A program made the translations under genes and the position numbers. From contig NZ_BONW01000013.1 in the NCBI RefSeq assembly GCF_016862915.1, positions 496,001 to 560,000 on the forward strand: a stretch of 64,000 nt of DNA. Reading direction: 5' to 3'. The DNA comes from Plantactinospora endophytica. Its GTDB lineage: Bacteria; Actinomycetota; Actinomycetes; Mycobacteriales; Micromonosporaceae. The notes under the pieces were generated by a model that was given only the letters and a program-made list of their open reading frames with translations, searched no databases and was not told the DNA's origin. This document shows positions 1 to 9,092 of this stretch, in pieces; position 1 is the stretch's first letter; each line of letters opens with the position of its first letter.

Positions 1-176
1 GAGCGGCGGATGGTTCCGGCAGACCGTTCGGTACGCGGTGGGCTCGGGGTGCACGGCAGGAGCGCCAGGACTACTGGCGTACGGGGTGCCGGCTCGTGGT
101 GCGGCGGTTACGGCGCTCGCCGCCGCCGCTACTCCGCCGCTGCTACTCCGGCGCTGCTACTCCGGTGCCGAGAAAC
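1..176. other. Short non-coding edge with a small tandem repeat
   Basis: I see no convincing gene here. Between about 115 and 170 there are roughly three imperfect copies of a 15-base unit resembling CCGCTGCTACTCCGG. The stretch lies downstream of the CopC-like gene, so it is probably the 3' flank of that minus-strand operon. Confidence 0.35.
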
Positions 177-842
177 TCACCGTCCGCCGGGGCCGGCCGA
201 GGCGTCGGTCGACCTGCGGCGCCGCAGCAGCAACCCGCCAAGCAGGGCGAGTACGAGTACCGCGCCCACGATCACCGCCCACCAGACGGCTGGGGCGGGT
301 CCGTCGTCGTCGTCGGCCCCCGCTGCCGGCGACTGGGCCGGTGGCGTCGCCGGATCTGCGGTGGGTGTCGAAGCTGCCGTCGGTGTGGGGACGGGCGTCG
401 GGGTGGGTTCGGCGGTGGGGGTGGGAGGTGCGAACCTGTTGGTGAAGGTGAAGGTGCCCTTGATCGTGTGACCGTCGGTGGAGACCGTACGCCAGACGAC
501 CGTGATCGCACCGACGGGAAGCGGCTTCACCTTCTGTGTGATGGTCTTGTCCAGGACCTGTGCGTCGGCGTCGCTGTACGAGACGCTGTCCGGCCCGGTC
601 ACCGCCACGCTGGTGCCGGGTTCCCTGATCAGTCCGCTGAAGGTGAGCGTCACGGCGGTCACCGCCTTGCTGACCGTGCTGCTGGCCGCCGGTGAGGAGC
701 GGCTCAGTTCGGTGTGCGCGTGGGCCGGACTGGCCGGCGACACGACGACGAGCGCCCCGACGAGGAGGGCGGCGGCGGTGGAGAGCAGGCGGTTCCGGGT
801 CACCGTGCCACGGTAGCGCTCCACCGTTGCCGGCACCGCCAC
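177..842 (-). CDS. CopC-domain copper-binding protein, membrane-anchored
   Basis: 221 residues. A signal peptide ends at AHAHTEL, so cleavage would expose an N-terminal His as in CopC proteins. The CopC beta-sandwich follows, and its second copper motif is visible as STDGHTIKGTFTF (Asp and His ligands). Then come a Pro/Thr-rich linker, one transmembrane helix and an RRRR stop-transfer tail. This is the usual actinobacterial CopC layout: a periplasm-facing Cu(II)-binding domain tethered to the membrane. It is the last gene of a minus-strand run, 27 bases after the Hsp70-like gene, so probably co-transcribed. The GTG start at 842 is chosen because it extends the frame fully; an alternative GTG at 803 (residue 14) would give a more typical signal peptide. 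No clear ribosome binding site decides between them. The family call is firm; a copper homeostasis role is inferred. Confidence 0.82.
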   Translation of the reverse strand: MAVPATVERYRGTVTRNRLLSTAAALLVGALVVVSPASPAHAHTELSRSSPAASSTVSKAVTAVTLTFSGLIREPGTSVAVTGPDSVSYSDADAQVLDKTITQKVKPLPVGAITVVWRTVSTDGHTIKGTFTFTNRFAPPTPTAEPTPTPVPTPTAASTPTADPATPPAQSPAAGADDDDGPAPAVWWAVIVGAVLVLALLGGLLLRRRRSTDASAGPGGR

Positions 843-869
843 CCACCCCGGCGCGTCCGTGCCCCGGCC

Positions 870-2786
870 TCATCGCCACGGCCGCCGGGCGAGCCACCCG
901 GCGGGCCAGACCAGCAACAGGACGAAGGGGTACGCGAAGAGCGTGTCGATCGCCACCCGGGAGAACTGTGGCCGGTACGTCCAGTCGAGGAGCCAGAGCA
1001 GCAGAAGGCTCGGCAGCATGCCGGCCGCGGTGACGAGCGCGACGGCCACGCCACGGTTGCCGAGTCGTACGGTCGCGGCGAGCACCGCTTCCAGGGCGAG
1101 TCCGGCCGCGAGGCAACCGCCGACCAGGGCCAGGAACCAGACGTCCGGATTGTGGTCCCAGTAGTAGAACTCGACCGGGGTACCCCACGGCAGGCGGAAG
1201 ATGTTCCGCCCGCTCCGTTCCACCAGCAGCCCGACGAACGCGGCGACGACACCGGCGGTCGCCTGTGCGGTGAACGCGGCTCCCCGCCGCCGGGTCCACA
1301 ACCCGGCCAGCAGGCCCGCCACCGGTAGGAGTTGCCAGGCGTACCGGTCCGACCAGTACGGCAGCGGACCGTCGTACCCGGCGAGTACCGGGTAGGCGGT
1401 CATCGTCGCGCCGACCAGCGCGCCGAGCAGTACCGCAGCGGCGAAGGCGACGGCTGCCCGGCGCGGCGACGCGGCAGGCCCGCCCACGGCAGGCCCGTCC
1501 ATGGTCGGCCCGTCCACGCTGGGCCCGCTCCCGTCCCGTTTGCCCACGGCCGGGTCGCCCACGGTTGGCTGTCCTACCGCCGGGCCGGCCGGACCCGTCG
1601 GCAACCCGGCTGGGGCCGGCATCGGTGCCGCTGCCGCTGCCGCTGGCGCTGGCAGTGGCAGTGGCGGAGCGGCCTGCGGGGGACGAGCCTCGACCGGTGG
1701 CGCCGGGGCGATCGGTGACTGGCCCTCGGCCGGCGGAGCCCAGAGGCTGCCGTGGGCGACGACCAGCTCCGGCTGGTCGATGACCGTCGGCGCCACCCCG
1801 AGCGCCCGGTGCAGCATGGTCGCGACCAGCGGGATCCGGCTGGAGCCACCGACCAGGAAGACCCCGGCCAGCCGGTCGGCGGTGACCCCGCTGGCGAACA
1901 ACGTCGACGTGGTCAGCTCTGCGGTCCGCTCCAGCAACGGCCGGGCCAACTCGTCGAACTCGGCACGGGTGAGATGGACCTCGCGGCTCGGCTCCGGCAG
2001 GACGATCGGTGCGGTGGCGACCCGGCTGAGTTGCTCCTTGGCGGCCCGCGCCTCCTGCTGCACCTGCTGCCACCTGCGCCGCTCGACGAGGCCGGCGCCG
2101 GTACCGATCGCCTCGGCACCGGCGTGCGCCGCCAGCCAGCCGACGATCGCGGCGTCGATGTCCACGCCGCCCACGTCGTCCAGGCCGGCAGCGGCGCGTA
2201 CCTCCCAGCCGCCGTCGGCCAGCCGCCGCACCGCACTGATGTCGAACGTGCCGCCCCCGAGGTCGTACACCACGAGCGTGCCGCCCGGCTCCACCCGGTG
2301 GCCGAGCACCTCCGTGAAGTAGAGCGCCGCGGCGACCGGCTCGGCCACCAACCGGACCGCGCCGAGCCCCGCATTGGCCGCAGCCTGCGCCAGTACCCCG
2401 CGCCGGCCGGCACCCCAACTGGCCGGATGGGTCAGGACCACCGGTCTGGGTACGCCGCCGAGGGCGCGCTGTGCGGTCTGGGCCACCCGGGCGAGCACCG
2501 CCCGTACGGCATCCTCCACCGAGGTCTCGACGTCGCCCAGCAGCAACGTCCCGTCAGCGATGTGCCGCTTGGGGTTCGGCTCCGACCGGCCGGGATCGAG
2601 CCGGGAACTGCGTAGCGCGTCGTGTCCCACCAGCAGTTGCCCGTCCGGCTGCGCGAACACCGCAGAGGGCAGCAGCGGTGACGCGTCGAACAGCAGCGAC
2701 TCGATCCGGCCACCCGGCATCCGTACGGCGGCAACGGTGTGCGAGGTGCCGAAGTCGACGCCGAGGGCGGCTGGCGTGGTGGACAC
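870..2786 (-). CDS. Hsp70-family protein with C-terminal polytopic membrane domain
   Basis: 638 residues. Residues 1-360 are an Hsp70/actin-type ATPase: phosphate-1 motif LGVDFGTSHTV near the N-terminus, phosphate-2 motif YDLGGGTFDIS, and adenosine motif FLVGGSSRIP. The substrate-binding domain of DnaK is absent. Instead there is a Pro/Ala/Gly-rich linker with degenerate xPxVG repeats (about residues 370-440), then about five or six hydrophobic segments ending at VLLLVWPAGW. The GTG at 2786 was chosen because the ATPase fold begins six residues later; a longer frame reaching 2966 would overlap the upstream VOC gene. It lies between a VOC gene and the CopC gene on the same strand. Actinobacterial Hsp70-like proteins with membrane tails are known, but their clients are not; no client is suggested by the context. 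Confidence 0.8.
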   Translation of the reverse strand: MSTTPAALGVDFGTSHTVAAVRMPGGRIESLLFDASPLLPSAVFAQPDGQLLVGHDALRSSRLDPGRSEPNPKRHIADGTLLLGDVETSVEDAVRAVLARVAQTAQRALGGVPRPVVLTHPASWGAGRRGVLAQAAANAGLGAVRLVAEPVAAALYFTEVLGHRVEPGGTLVVYDLGGGTFDISAVRRLADGGWEVRAAAGLDDVGGVDIDAAIVGWLAAHAGAEAIGTGAGLVERRRWQQVQQEARAAKEQLSRVATAPIVLPEPSREVHLTRAEFDELARPLLERTAELTTSTLFASGVTADRLAGVFLVGGSSRIPLVATMLHRALGVAPTVIDQPELVVAHGSLWAPPAEGQSPIAPAPPVEARPPQAAPPLPLPAPAAAAAAPMPAPAGLPTGPAGPAVGQPTVGDPAVGKRDGSGPSVDGPTMDGPAVGGPAASPRRAAVAFAAAVLLGALVGATMTAYPVLAGYDGPLPYWSDRYAWQLLPVAGLLAGLWTRRRGAAFTAQATAGVVAAFVGLLVERSGRNIFRLPWGTPVEFYYWDHNPDVWFLALVGGCLAAGLALEAVLAATVRLGNRGVAVALVTAAGMLPSLLLLWLLDWTYRPQFSRVAIDTLFAYPFVLLLVWPAGWLARRPWR

Positions 2787-2901
2787 GGAACGGACCGTAC
2801 CAACGATCGGTCGCGCTGTTCGGCCGGGCACGCACCACAGTGGATTGACCGGCGCCGGACTGAGTGAGCAGCGGTGTCTGGCCGGCCGCCGTCCGCCCAG
2901 A

Positions 2902-3291
2902 TCAGGCGGTGGTGGCGACCTTCCACAGATAGCCGTCCGGGTCGGCGAAGTAGCCGAAGTAGCCACCCCACTCGGCCGCCGCGGCCTCCTTCACGACCGT
3001 CGCGCCGGCCGCCACGGCGGTCGCCATGATCTCGTCCACCTCGGCCCTGGAAGCAACGTTGGAATGCAACGAGACGCCACGGAATCCCGACCCCTCGGGC
3101 GAGACACCCGCGTCACCGGCCACCGCGTCCCATTCGTAGAGCGCCAGTGCCGACGAGCCGTCGCCGAGGCGCAACAACACGAAGCCGGGGTAGTCCTTGT
3201 CGAGCGCGCAGCCCAGACCCTCGGCGTAGAACTTCCTGGCCCGGGCCACGTCCCTGACACCGATCATGATCGTATTCACCTGTACCTGCAT
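2902..3291 (-). CDS. VOC/glyoxalase-family protein
   Basis: 129 residues, the size of a single VOC unit with two beta-alpha-beta-beta-beta repeats. It begins with the typical NTIMIGVRDVARARKFYAEGLG and ends with FADPDGYLWKV, the pattern of metal-binding bleomycin-resistance/glyoxalase-type proteins. The ATG is preceded by GGAGGCGAAC, a strong ribosome binding site. It heads the minus-strand run with the Hsp70-like gene, with a gap of about 115 bases. Members range from glyoxalases and dioxygenases to antibiotic-binding proteins, and the sequence alone does not give the substrate. Confidence 0.82.
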   Translation of the reverse strand: MQVQVNTIMIGVRDVARARKFYAEGLGCALDKDYPGFVLLRLGDGSSALALYEWDAVAGDAGVSPEGSGFRGVSLHSNVASRAEVDEIMATAVAAGATVVKEAAAAEWGGYFGYFADPDGYLWKVATTA

Positions 3292-3590
3292 GTTCGCCTC
3301 CTCGTGTGGTTCCGGTCCGCGGCCACGCTAAGCGCCACGAGGCTGGTCGGGCTTCTCCGTTCGTGATCGATCCGAACGCCCGGTCGTGGTCCGGCCCGAC
3401 CCGGAAGTCGTCCGGCTCGGCTGGGAGGTCGTCCGGCCGGCCGGCTGACCTGGCCGCCCCACCGGGTGACGGCGGAGGAAAACCCCAGACCGCCTCCTGT
3501 ACTGACAAACCACTACTAGTCTGCTGCTCAGAAGATGTCTTCCATCGCCTCAGGCTGCGGGTCTGCGGGCGGCGCGGCGGAGGAGGCGTG

Positions 3591-5159
3591 GTGAACGGGG
3601 CGGAGTCGTTACTGCGTACGCTCGCCGAGGCGGGAGTCGAGGTCTGCTTCAGCAATCCGGGTACGACCGAACTGCACCTGGTCGGTGCGCTCGACGCGGT
3701 GCCCGGGGTGCGTGCCGTGCTCGGCCTGTTCGAGGGCGTGGCCACCGGCGCCGCCGACGGGTACGCCCGGATCGCGGGCAAGCCCGCCGCGACGCTGCTG
3801 CACCTCGGGCCGGGCCTCGGGCACGGCCTGTCGAACCTGCACAACGCCCGTCGGGCCAACTCGCCGATCGTCAACATCGTCGGCGACCACCCGACCTACC
3901 ACAAGCCGTACGACCCGCCGCTGGAGTCGGACATCGAGACCGTGGCCCGCTCGTTGCGGGGACCGGTCCGCCGACCCGAGAACGCCGCCGGAGTTCGCCA
4001 CGACGCGATCTCGGCACTCGCGGAGGCACTCGAACCACCCGGGCAGATCGCCACCCTGATCATGCCTGCGGACGTGTCCTGGGCCGACGGTGTCGCCGTC
4101 GGCGGCGACGGGGACCGACCGACGGTGCCGGCTCGACCGGTACCGGCGGTCAGTCCCGCGCTGGTCGACCAGGTCGCCCAGGTGCTGCGAAGCGGCGAGG
4201 AGTCGGCGCTGGTCATCGGTGGAACGGCGGGACAGGCCGCCGGGCTGTACGCGGCCAGCCGGATCGCCGCCGCCAGCGGTGCCCGGGTCTTCCTGGAGAC
4301 CTACGCCAGCCGGGTGGAACACGGGGCGGGGCTGCCCTCGTTCCCGCGACTCGGCTTCTATCCGGAACAGGTCCTGCGCCAGCTGGACGGGGCGCGGCAC
4401 GTGGTCGTCGCCGGCACCTCCGCACCGGTGGCCTTCTTCGCCTACCCGGACCAACCAAGTCGGCTGGTCCCGGACGGCGCCCAGACCCACGTACTCGCCG
4501 AGGCCGGCCAGGACGCGGTCGGTGCGCTGACCGCACTGGCCGACCTGCTCGCCCCCGACAGCCGGCCGGAGGTGACCGAGCCGGCCCGACCGGCGATGCC
4601 GACCGGCCCGCTCACCGTCGAGACCTGGCCGGCGGTGATCGGCGCCCTGCTGCCGGACCGGGCGATCGTGATCGACGAGACGATCAGCTCCGGCATCGGA
4701 CTGCCGGCCGCGACCGCCGGAGCACCGCGCCACGACGTGCTGGCCCAGTGCGGCGGCGCGATGGGCGAGGGCATGCCGCTGGCCATCGGGGCCGCCATCG
4801 CCGCACCGGACCGGCCGGTGATCGCGTTGGAGGCCGACGGCTGCGCCATCTACACCCTCTCCGCGCTCTGGACCCAGGCCCGCGAGAACCTGAACGTCAC
4901 CAACGTGATCCTGAACAACCGGTCGTACGCGATCCTCCGCGAGGAGTGGCAGCACCTCGGCGCCGGGGCGTCGGACCCGCACACCAACAAGCTGCTCGAC
5001 CTCAGCGGTCCGGAGATCGACTTCGTCGGGCTCGCCCGCGCGTTCGGGGTGGCGGGCAGTCGGGCCAGCACCGCGGAGGAACTCGCCGAGCAGTTCACCC
5101 GGGCCCTCGCCGAGCCCGGCCCGCACCTGATCGAGGCGGTCATCCCGCCGACCGCCTGA
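3591..5159 (+). CDS. Thiamine-diphosphate enzyme, acetolactate synthase large-subunit-like
   Basis: 522 residues covering the three ThDP-enzyme domains. The N-terminal Pyr domain carries the cofactor-activating Glu in LFEGVATGAADGYAR. The central domain (about residues 190-330) is the Rossmann-like TPP_enzyme_M. The C-terminal PP domain has the metal/diphosphate motif EADGCAIYTLSALWTQ followed by NVTNVILNNRSYAI. The sequence resembles the acetolactate synthase/benzoylformate decarboxylase branch, and there is no regulatory small subunit nearby, which argues against a biosynthetic IlvB. The GTG start is set by GGAGGAGG at 3578-3585, ideally spaced. It is likely a 2-keto-acid decarboxylase or carboligase; the substrate is unknown. 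It stands alone, divergent from the VOC gene. Confidence 0.82.
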   Translation: MNGAESLLRTLAEAGVEVCFSNPGTTELHLVGALDAVPGVRAVLGLFEGVATGAADGYARIAGKPAATLLHLGPGLGHGLSNLHNARRANSPIVNIVGDHPTYHKPYDPPLESDIETVARSLRGPVRRPENAAGVRHDAISALAEALEPPGQIATLIMPADVSWADGVAVGGDGDRPTVPARPVPAVSPALVDQVAQVLRSGEESALVIGGTAGQAAGLYAASRIAAASGARVFLETYASRVEHGAGLPSFPRLGFYPEQVLRQLDGARHVVVAGTSAPVAFFAYPDQPSRLVPDGAQTHVLAEAGQDAVGALTALADLLAPDSRPEVTEPARPAMPTGPLTVETWPAVIGALLPDRAIVIDETISSGIGLPAATAGAPRHDVLAQCGGAMGEGMPLAIGAAIAAPDRPVIALEADGCAIYTLSALWTQARENLNVTNVILNNRSYAILREEWQHLGAGASDPHTNKLLDLSGPEIDFVGLARAFGVAGSRASTAEELAEQFTRALAEPGPHLIEAVIPPTA

Positions 5160-5212
5160 GCACGGGTGACGCGTACCCGGGCTCTGGCCGCCGCCGTCCC
5201 GGGCGCGTTGGC

Positions 5213-5517
5213 ATCTCGACCCGGCTGCTGCACGCCATGTTCTCCGTCGCCGGTGATCGACCCGAGCAGGCGGCGGCGAACGTCGAGTACGTTGCCGCAC
5301 GCCGCGACGACATCGGCAGCTACTACGACGAGCGGGATCCCCGGCCGCCGAACCCACAGGCGTCTGACCCGGCGACGCAGGACCGGCCGCACGACATGCT
5401 CGAACACGTCCTGGCAGTACTCGCCGACCACCCCGCCGAGACAGCCCGCAAGCTCGATGCCTTCGCGGTGATGAACGCCGTCACCGCCGCCTTCGCCCTC
5501 AACGAACTCGCCAGTGA
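5213..5517 (+). pseudogene. Coding-like remnant, no in-frame stop
   Basis: In the frame starting around 5213, with an ATG at 5237, the sequence reads like protein: MFSVAGDRPEQAAANVEY, then DMLEHVLAVLADHPAE and AFAVMNAVTAAFALNEL. It has strong G/C bias at third codon positions and helical character. The frame does not close; it runs on into the antisense of the carboxypeptidase gene. A TGA one base out of register lies at 5515-5517, just after this coding-like stretch. I read it as a 5'-truncated or frameshifted gene relic. I do not recognise the family. Confidence 0.3.
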
Positions 5518-5539
5518 TGCGACGGCGGCGGACAGCCAA

Positions 5540-5571
5540 CGGCCGCGGCGCCCCGAAGGCTGCCGCGGCCG
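5540..5571. terminator. Bidirectional hairpin between convergent genes
   Basis: CGGCCGCGGC and GCCGCGGCCG form a perfect 10-bp stem around a 12-base loop. It sits between the plus-strand ThDP gene/remnant and the convergent carboxypeptidase stop at 5597. No U-tract follows, as is common in high-GC actinomycetes. Confidence 0.55.
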
Positions 5572-5596
5572 CTGGAAGGGTGGTGCCGGACGGGTG

Positions 5597-8050
5597 TCAG
5601 TGCCGCCTGGGTGGGACGGCGACGCCCTTGCGGTAGTCCTTGTCCCGACCGTCGGGACGGTAGTTGTTCTCGATGTTGCCGGCCGCGTCGACCGAGAACC
5701 AGTGGATCCTGGTCCCGTACGGCACGGTCAGGGTCTCGCCGCCCTCACGGATGCCCGACGAGCCGTAGAGCGTGGACGAGTACGTCGGCCTGCGACCGTC
5801 CAGCGTGTAGAAGACCGCCGCCGGCTCGCTCACCTCGAACGTGACGTCCACCATCCCGGGCGTGGCGCTGCTGGTCACCGACAGGTCGCTCTTCGGCCGC
5901 TTCCGGTCGGTGTCGAAGTCCCGCGCCACCCGCATCAGCTCGACGAGTCCGTTGGCGAACTCCATCGTCTCGTCGTGCGCCTCGGCCCACTCCGGCTGGA
6001 ACGAGGTGCCGACCTCGAAGTTCCAGGCGTAGATGCCGTACTTGTACCAGAGCATGTCGCCGGAGTTCCCCGCCGCCGAGTAGAGCACGTCGGAGATCGG
6101 GCCGGTCCGGGCCGGCGTGACCGCCATGTTCCGGTGCCGCTTGATCGAGGTCAGGATCCGGGACGAGGCGCCCCAGAAGAACGACTCCTCACCGAGGGTC
6201 GGCCGGGGTGCCGAGATCCGGCCCGGCGTGGCGTACGCGCCCGGCGACCACATGAAGTAGTTGCCGGAGGAGTGCAGGTTCATCGAGAACTTGATGTTCG
6301 GCCGGGAGGCCAGCCAGTTCAGGTTCTTGTTCTCCGGCTCCGACAGCTCGCTGGGCCCGGAGTAGGTGCCACTGGTGCAGCTCGACGACGCGCCCGAGTA
6401 CCCGTCGAAGAGGCTGTACTCCGTGTAGTTGCGGTTGTTGTCCACGCCCCAGGAGTTGCGGCCGAGGGCGTCGCCCGAGCTGGCCTGCGAGCAGTGGTTC
6501 GTCATGTTCTTGCGCTGCGAGTTGAAGTCGTAGAACGAGTAGTGGCCGCCGTCGGGGTTGATCGACGGAGCGATCCAGATGTCCAGGTTGTCGAGCAGGT
6601 CCCTGGTCTTGCGATCGTGGCCGTAGTTGCGCAGCAGCCGCTCGGCGGTCTCGATCGTGACCAGCGGCGGTACCCACTCGCGGGCGTGTTCCTGGGCGTA
6701 CGCGAGGACACCCAGCTTCTTGGTGCTGCGATCCTTGCCGATCCGGATCGCGTACACCGGGTGCGGGTCGCGCGACACGCTGGCCGGTGCGCTCAGCCCG
6801 TCGGTCAGCGCCGTCGGTGCGCCCGCCGCGACCACGCCGTCGCCGACGCTGCCCCGATAGGTGTACGCCACGACGAGCGATCCGGCGCTGGCGTTCAGCG
6901 CCGCGACGACCTCGGCGGCGGTGCTGGTCACCGCGCCGGCGGCGTCGGTGGCGAGGCTGACCCGGATCGCGCTGCCGGTCACGCCTACCGACAACGCCCG
7001 ACCGGCGGCGCCGGGGTCGGCGAGTTCGACAGTGACGTCGTTGCCGCCCTGGTGGCCCCAGGCCCGGGAGTCGACGGCGATCCGGCTCGCGTTCGCGGTG
7101 CCGAGTACCGCCTGCGCCTTACGCCGGTAGCCGTTCGTCTTGTACGGCAACTCGACGATCTCGGCCAACTTCGGGTACTGGTCGGCGAGCTGGTGGATCC
7201 GGTCGTACAGCTCGGTCGGGGTCAGGTAGCTGGCGACGAAGTCCTTCTGGTAGCCGGGTCCCTCCGGGTTGTCCTTCGGGATGGGCAGCCAGTTGTTCAC
7301 CTTGGCCACGGTCACCGCCCCGGTCGGGCTGGTGATCTGGATGTAGTTCGGCCGGGCCGTGACGGTGGCGGCGCCACGGTGGTAGAGGTACACCCCGGCG
7401 TCCACGAACCGCGAGATGGTCTGGGTACCGCCGGAGCCCATCGGCGTACCGGGGCCGCTGTCGCGGGTGACGGTGAGGGCGTCGGTGGCATCCTGCCCCT
7501 GCGCCCACTTCGCCTCGACCGACAGCACCTGGTCGGTGCCGGAGGTGTAGTAGTCGGCCCGGATGATCTTCACATCGGAGGCCACCGGCTGACCGCTCCG
7601 GCGGGCCTGGTTCTCGTTGAGCGCCTCGTTCTCCGCGACGTGGGCCGCGATCGTCGCCTCGCGCTCGGCGATCCGCTGCGCCGAGTCGGCGGGCGTGAAG
7701 AGCACGGCGCCGAACCGGTAGCCGCTCGCCCGCAGCGTGGCGACCTCGTTCGGGGTGACCACGGCGTGCGCCACGATGCCGTTCTCGGTACGACTCACGT
7801 GGTGGTCGAGGTCGACGCCGGTGGCGACGAGACGGTCCAGCTCGTTGCTGTCGGCGAGCAGCACCTCGACGACGCTCGTCGCCTCACCCGCGAGCCGGCC
7901 GAGGTCGACGTGCCCGCCGGAGGCGGAGCCTGCCGAATCCGGGCTCGGCGCGACCGCCGAGGCCGGGGTGACCAGCAGCATGCCGGCGATGGCGGCCGTT
8001 GCCGTGACGAAGACGTGGCGTCGCCATCGGGGGCCGGGAAGATCTGACAT
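5597..8050 (-). CDS. Secreted M14-family zinc carboxypeptidase with C-terminal Ig-like domain
   Basis: 817 residues. The signal peptide (RWRRHVFVTATAAIAG, possibly Tat) ends near TPASAVA. All M14 active-site residues are visible: zinc ligands His455 and Glu458 in EHAREW, third ligand His593 in NLHSSG, and catalytic Glu679 in NFEVGTSF. The spacing matches carboxypeptidase A/T. A sandwich-like segment of about 70 residues (around ALSVGVTGSAIRVSL) is inserted between the start of the peptidase domain and the HAREW motif. The last 90 residues resemble the chitobiase C-terminal Ig-like fold (FYTLDGRRPTYSSTLY, DAAGNIE). The ATG at 8050 follows AGAAAGG at suitable spacing; the frame is open further upstream but that part is not protein-like. 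It probably trims peptides outside the cell. Confidence 0.88.
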   Translation of the reverse strand: MSDLPGPRWRRHVFVTATAAIAGMLLVTPASAVAPSPDSAGSASGGHVDLGRLAGEATSVVEVLLADSNELDRLVATGVDLDHHVSRTENGIVAHAVVTPNEVATLRASGYRFGAVLFTPADSAQRIAEREATIAAHVAENEALNENQARRSGQPVASDVKIIRADYYTSGTDQVLSVEAKWAQGQDATDALTVTRDSGPGTPMGSGGTQTISRFVDAGVYLYHRGAATVTARPNYIQITSPTGAVTVAKVNNWLPIPKDNPEGPGYQKDFVASYLTPTELYDRIHQLADQYPKLAEIVELPYKTNGYRRKAQAVLGTANASRIAVDSRAWGHQGGNDVTVELADPGAAGRALSVGVTGSAIRVSLATDAAGAVTSTAAEVVAALNASAGSLVVAYTYRGSVGDGVVAAGAPTALTDGLSAPASVSRDPHPVYAIRIGKDRSTKKLGVLAYAQEHAREWVPPLVTIETAERLLRNYGHDRKTRDLLDNLDIWIAPSINPDGGHYSFYDFNSQRKNMTNHCSQASSGDALGRNSWGVDNNRNYTEYSLFDGYSGASSSCTSGTYSGPSELSEPENKNLNWLASRPNIKFSMNLHSSGNYFMWSPGAYATPGRISAPRPTLGEESFFWGASSRILTSIKRHRNMAVTPARTGPISDVLYSAAGNSGDMLWYKYGIYAWNFEVGTSFQPEWAEAHDETMEFANGLVELMRVARDFDTDRKRPKSDLSVTSSATPGMVDVTFEVSEPAAVFYTLDGRRPTYSSTLYGSSGIREGGETLTVPYGTRIHWFSVDAAGNIENNYRPDGRDKDYRKGVAVPPRRH

Positions 8051-8576
8051 GGCGTTGCAACCTTTCTGCGCAGTTCTCCCTTTCGGGATCGGCCGTCGCA
8101 CGACGAACCGCTGGATGACACGCAGGATGCGACGCCGCCAGGATCGGCGGCGGTCGTTGCTACTGGCCGGACTAAGTAGATCTTGAAGCCGCTGCGATCG
8201 ATCTGTCAATCACCAGTCACAGTGGATCAGTCACGCCTGGTAGGCAAGTGGTCGCGCCGTCCGGCGGCATCGACCCCGGTGCGCTCCGGAGGCGGGTGAT
8301 CCGCCGTACGACGCGTGCGCCGAAGTACGCCGTGACCAGGGCGGTCACCGATCCGGCGGCCCGCAGCGGCTACGCCACGAGCCGGGTGTCGAGTGTCGTC
8401 CCCGCCCGTGACATCCCCACGCGTCCGCGCGGCCTGTCGGGGCTGTCCCCATTGTCGCGAGGTGCTCCTGGGGCAGAGTTCCAGGCCGGCCCGGCCAGGA
8501 ATCCACAGTTGTTCATGAACCGGCCGGGCGGTGGCGCGGACAGACTGTTCAGGACGGATCGGCGGGGAGGACGCCA
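8051..8576. other. Divergent intergenic region, carboxypeptidase / sigma factor
   Basis: This 526-base region separates the divergent carboxypeptidase and ECF sigma genes. It holds the carboxypeptidase promoter described separately. For the sigma operon I see only the ribosome binding site GGGGAGG at 8564-8570; no obvious -35/-10 pair could be assigned. The segment around 8470-8530 is rich in GGCCGG/CCGGCC repeats that could form secondary structure. No gene is evident. Confidence 0.4.
8180..8209 (-). promoter_or_regulatory. Candidate sigma-70 promoter for the M14 carboxypeptidase
   Basis: On the minus strand TTGACA (8209-8204) and CAAGAT (8185-8180) are separated by 18 bases. Transcription would start near 8173, leaving a leader of about 120 nt before the ATG at 8050. 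Confidence 0.5.
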
Positions 8577-9092
8577 GTGGAGGACACCGCTCTGATCGCG
8601 TCGATCGCCCAGGGCGACCGGAACGCGCTGGCCACGCTCTACACGCGGCACGCGCCCTGGCTACAGGTGCGGTTGCGTCGGCGCTGCGCCGACGACGACG
8701 TGGTGGCCGAGGCGTTGCAGGAGACGTTCGTCGCCGCGTGGCGCGGTGCCGGCCGGTGGCGGGGCGACGGGGACGTCGCGGCCTGGCTCTGGGGCATCGC
8801 GGTACGCCGGCTGGTCGACCTCGTCGCGAAGCGGCCCCGGCACCGCTCGCTGGCCGGTGTTCCCGACCCCGTGGTGGCCTCCGCCGAGGAGCAGGTCCTG
8901 CTCGGGGTGGAGTACGCCGACGTGGCCACCGCGCTCAACCGGCTGTCGCCGGACCTGATCGCCGTGGTGCAGGCGACGGTGCTGGACGGGCTCACCACCA
9001 GGGAGGCGGCCCGGCTGCTCCGCATCCCCCAGGGCACGGTCAAGACCCGGATGGCCCGCGCCCGGATGCTGTTGAGGGAGGCGCTGTCATGA
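8577..9092 (+). CDS. ECF (sigma-70 family) RNA polymerase sigma factor
   Basis: 171 residues. Region 2 (about 10-75) includes ALATLYTRHAPWL and the conserved ALQETFVAAWR; region 4 (about 115-168) has LSPDLIAVVQATVLDGLTT followed by the helix-turn-helix AARLLRIPQGTVKTRMARAR. The GTG start follows GGGGAGG. The TGA overlaps the ATG of the next gene (ATGA), which encodes a zinc-finger membrane protein, so sigma and anti-sigma are translationally coupled. The following ABC exporter genes also overlap, so the sigma factor probably controls this exporter operon. The signal sensed is unknown. Confidence 0.93.
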   Translation: MEDTALIASIAQGDRNALATLYTRHAPWLQVRLRRRCADDDVVAEALQETFVAAWRGAGRWRGDGDVAAWLWGIAVRRLVDLVAKRPRHRSLAGVPDPVVASAEEQVLLGVEYADVATALNRLSPDLIAVVQATVLDGLTTREAARLLRIPQGTVKTRMARARMLLREALS

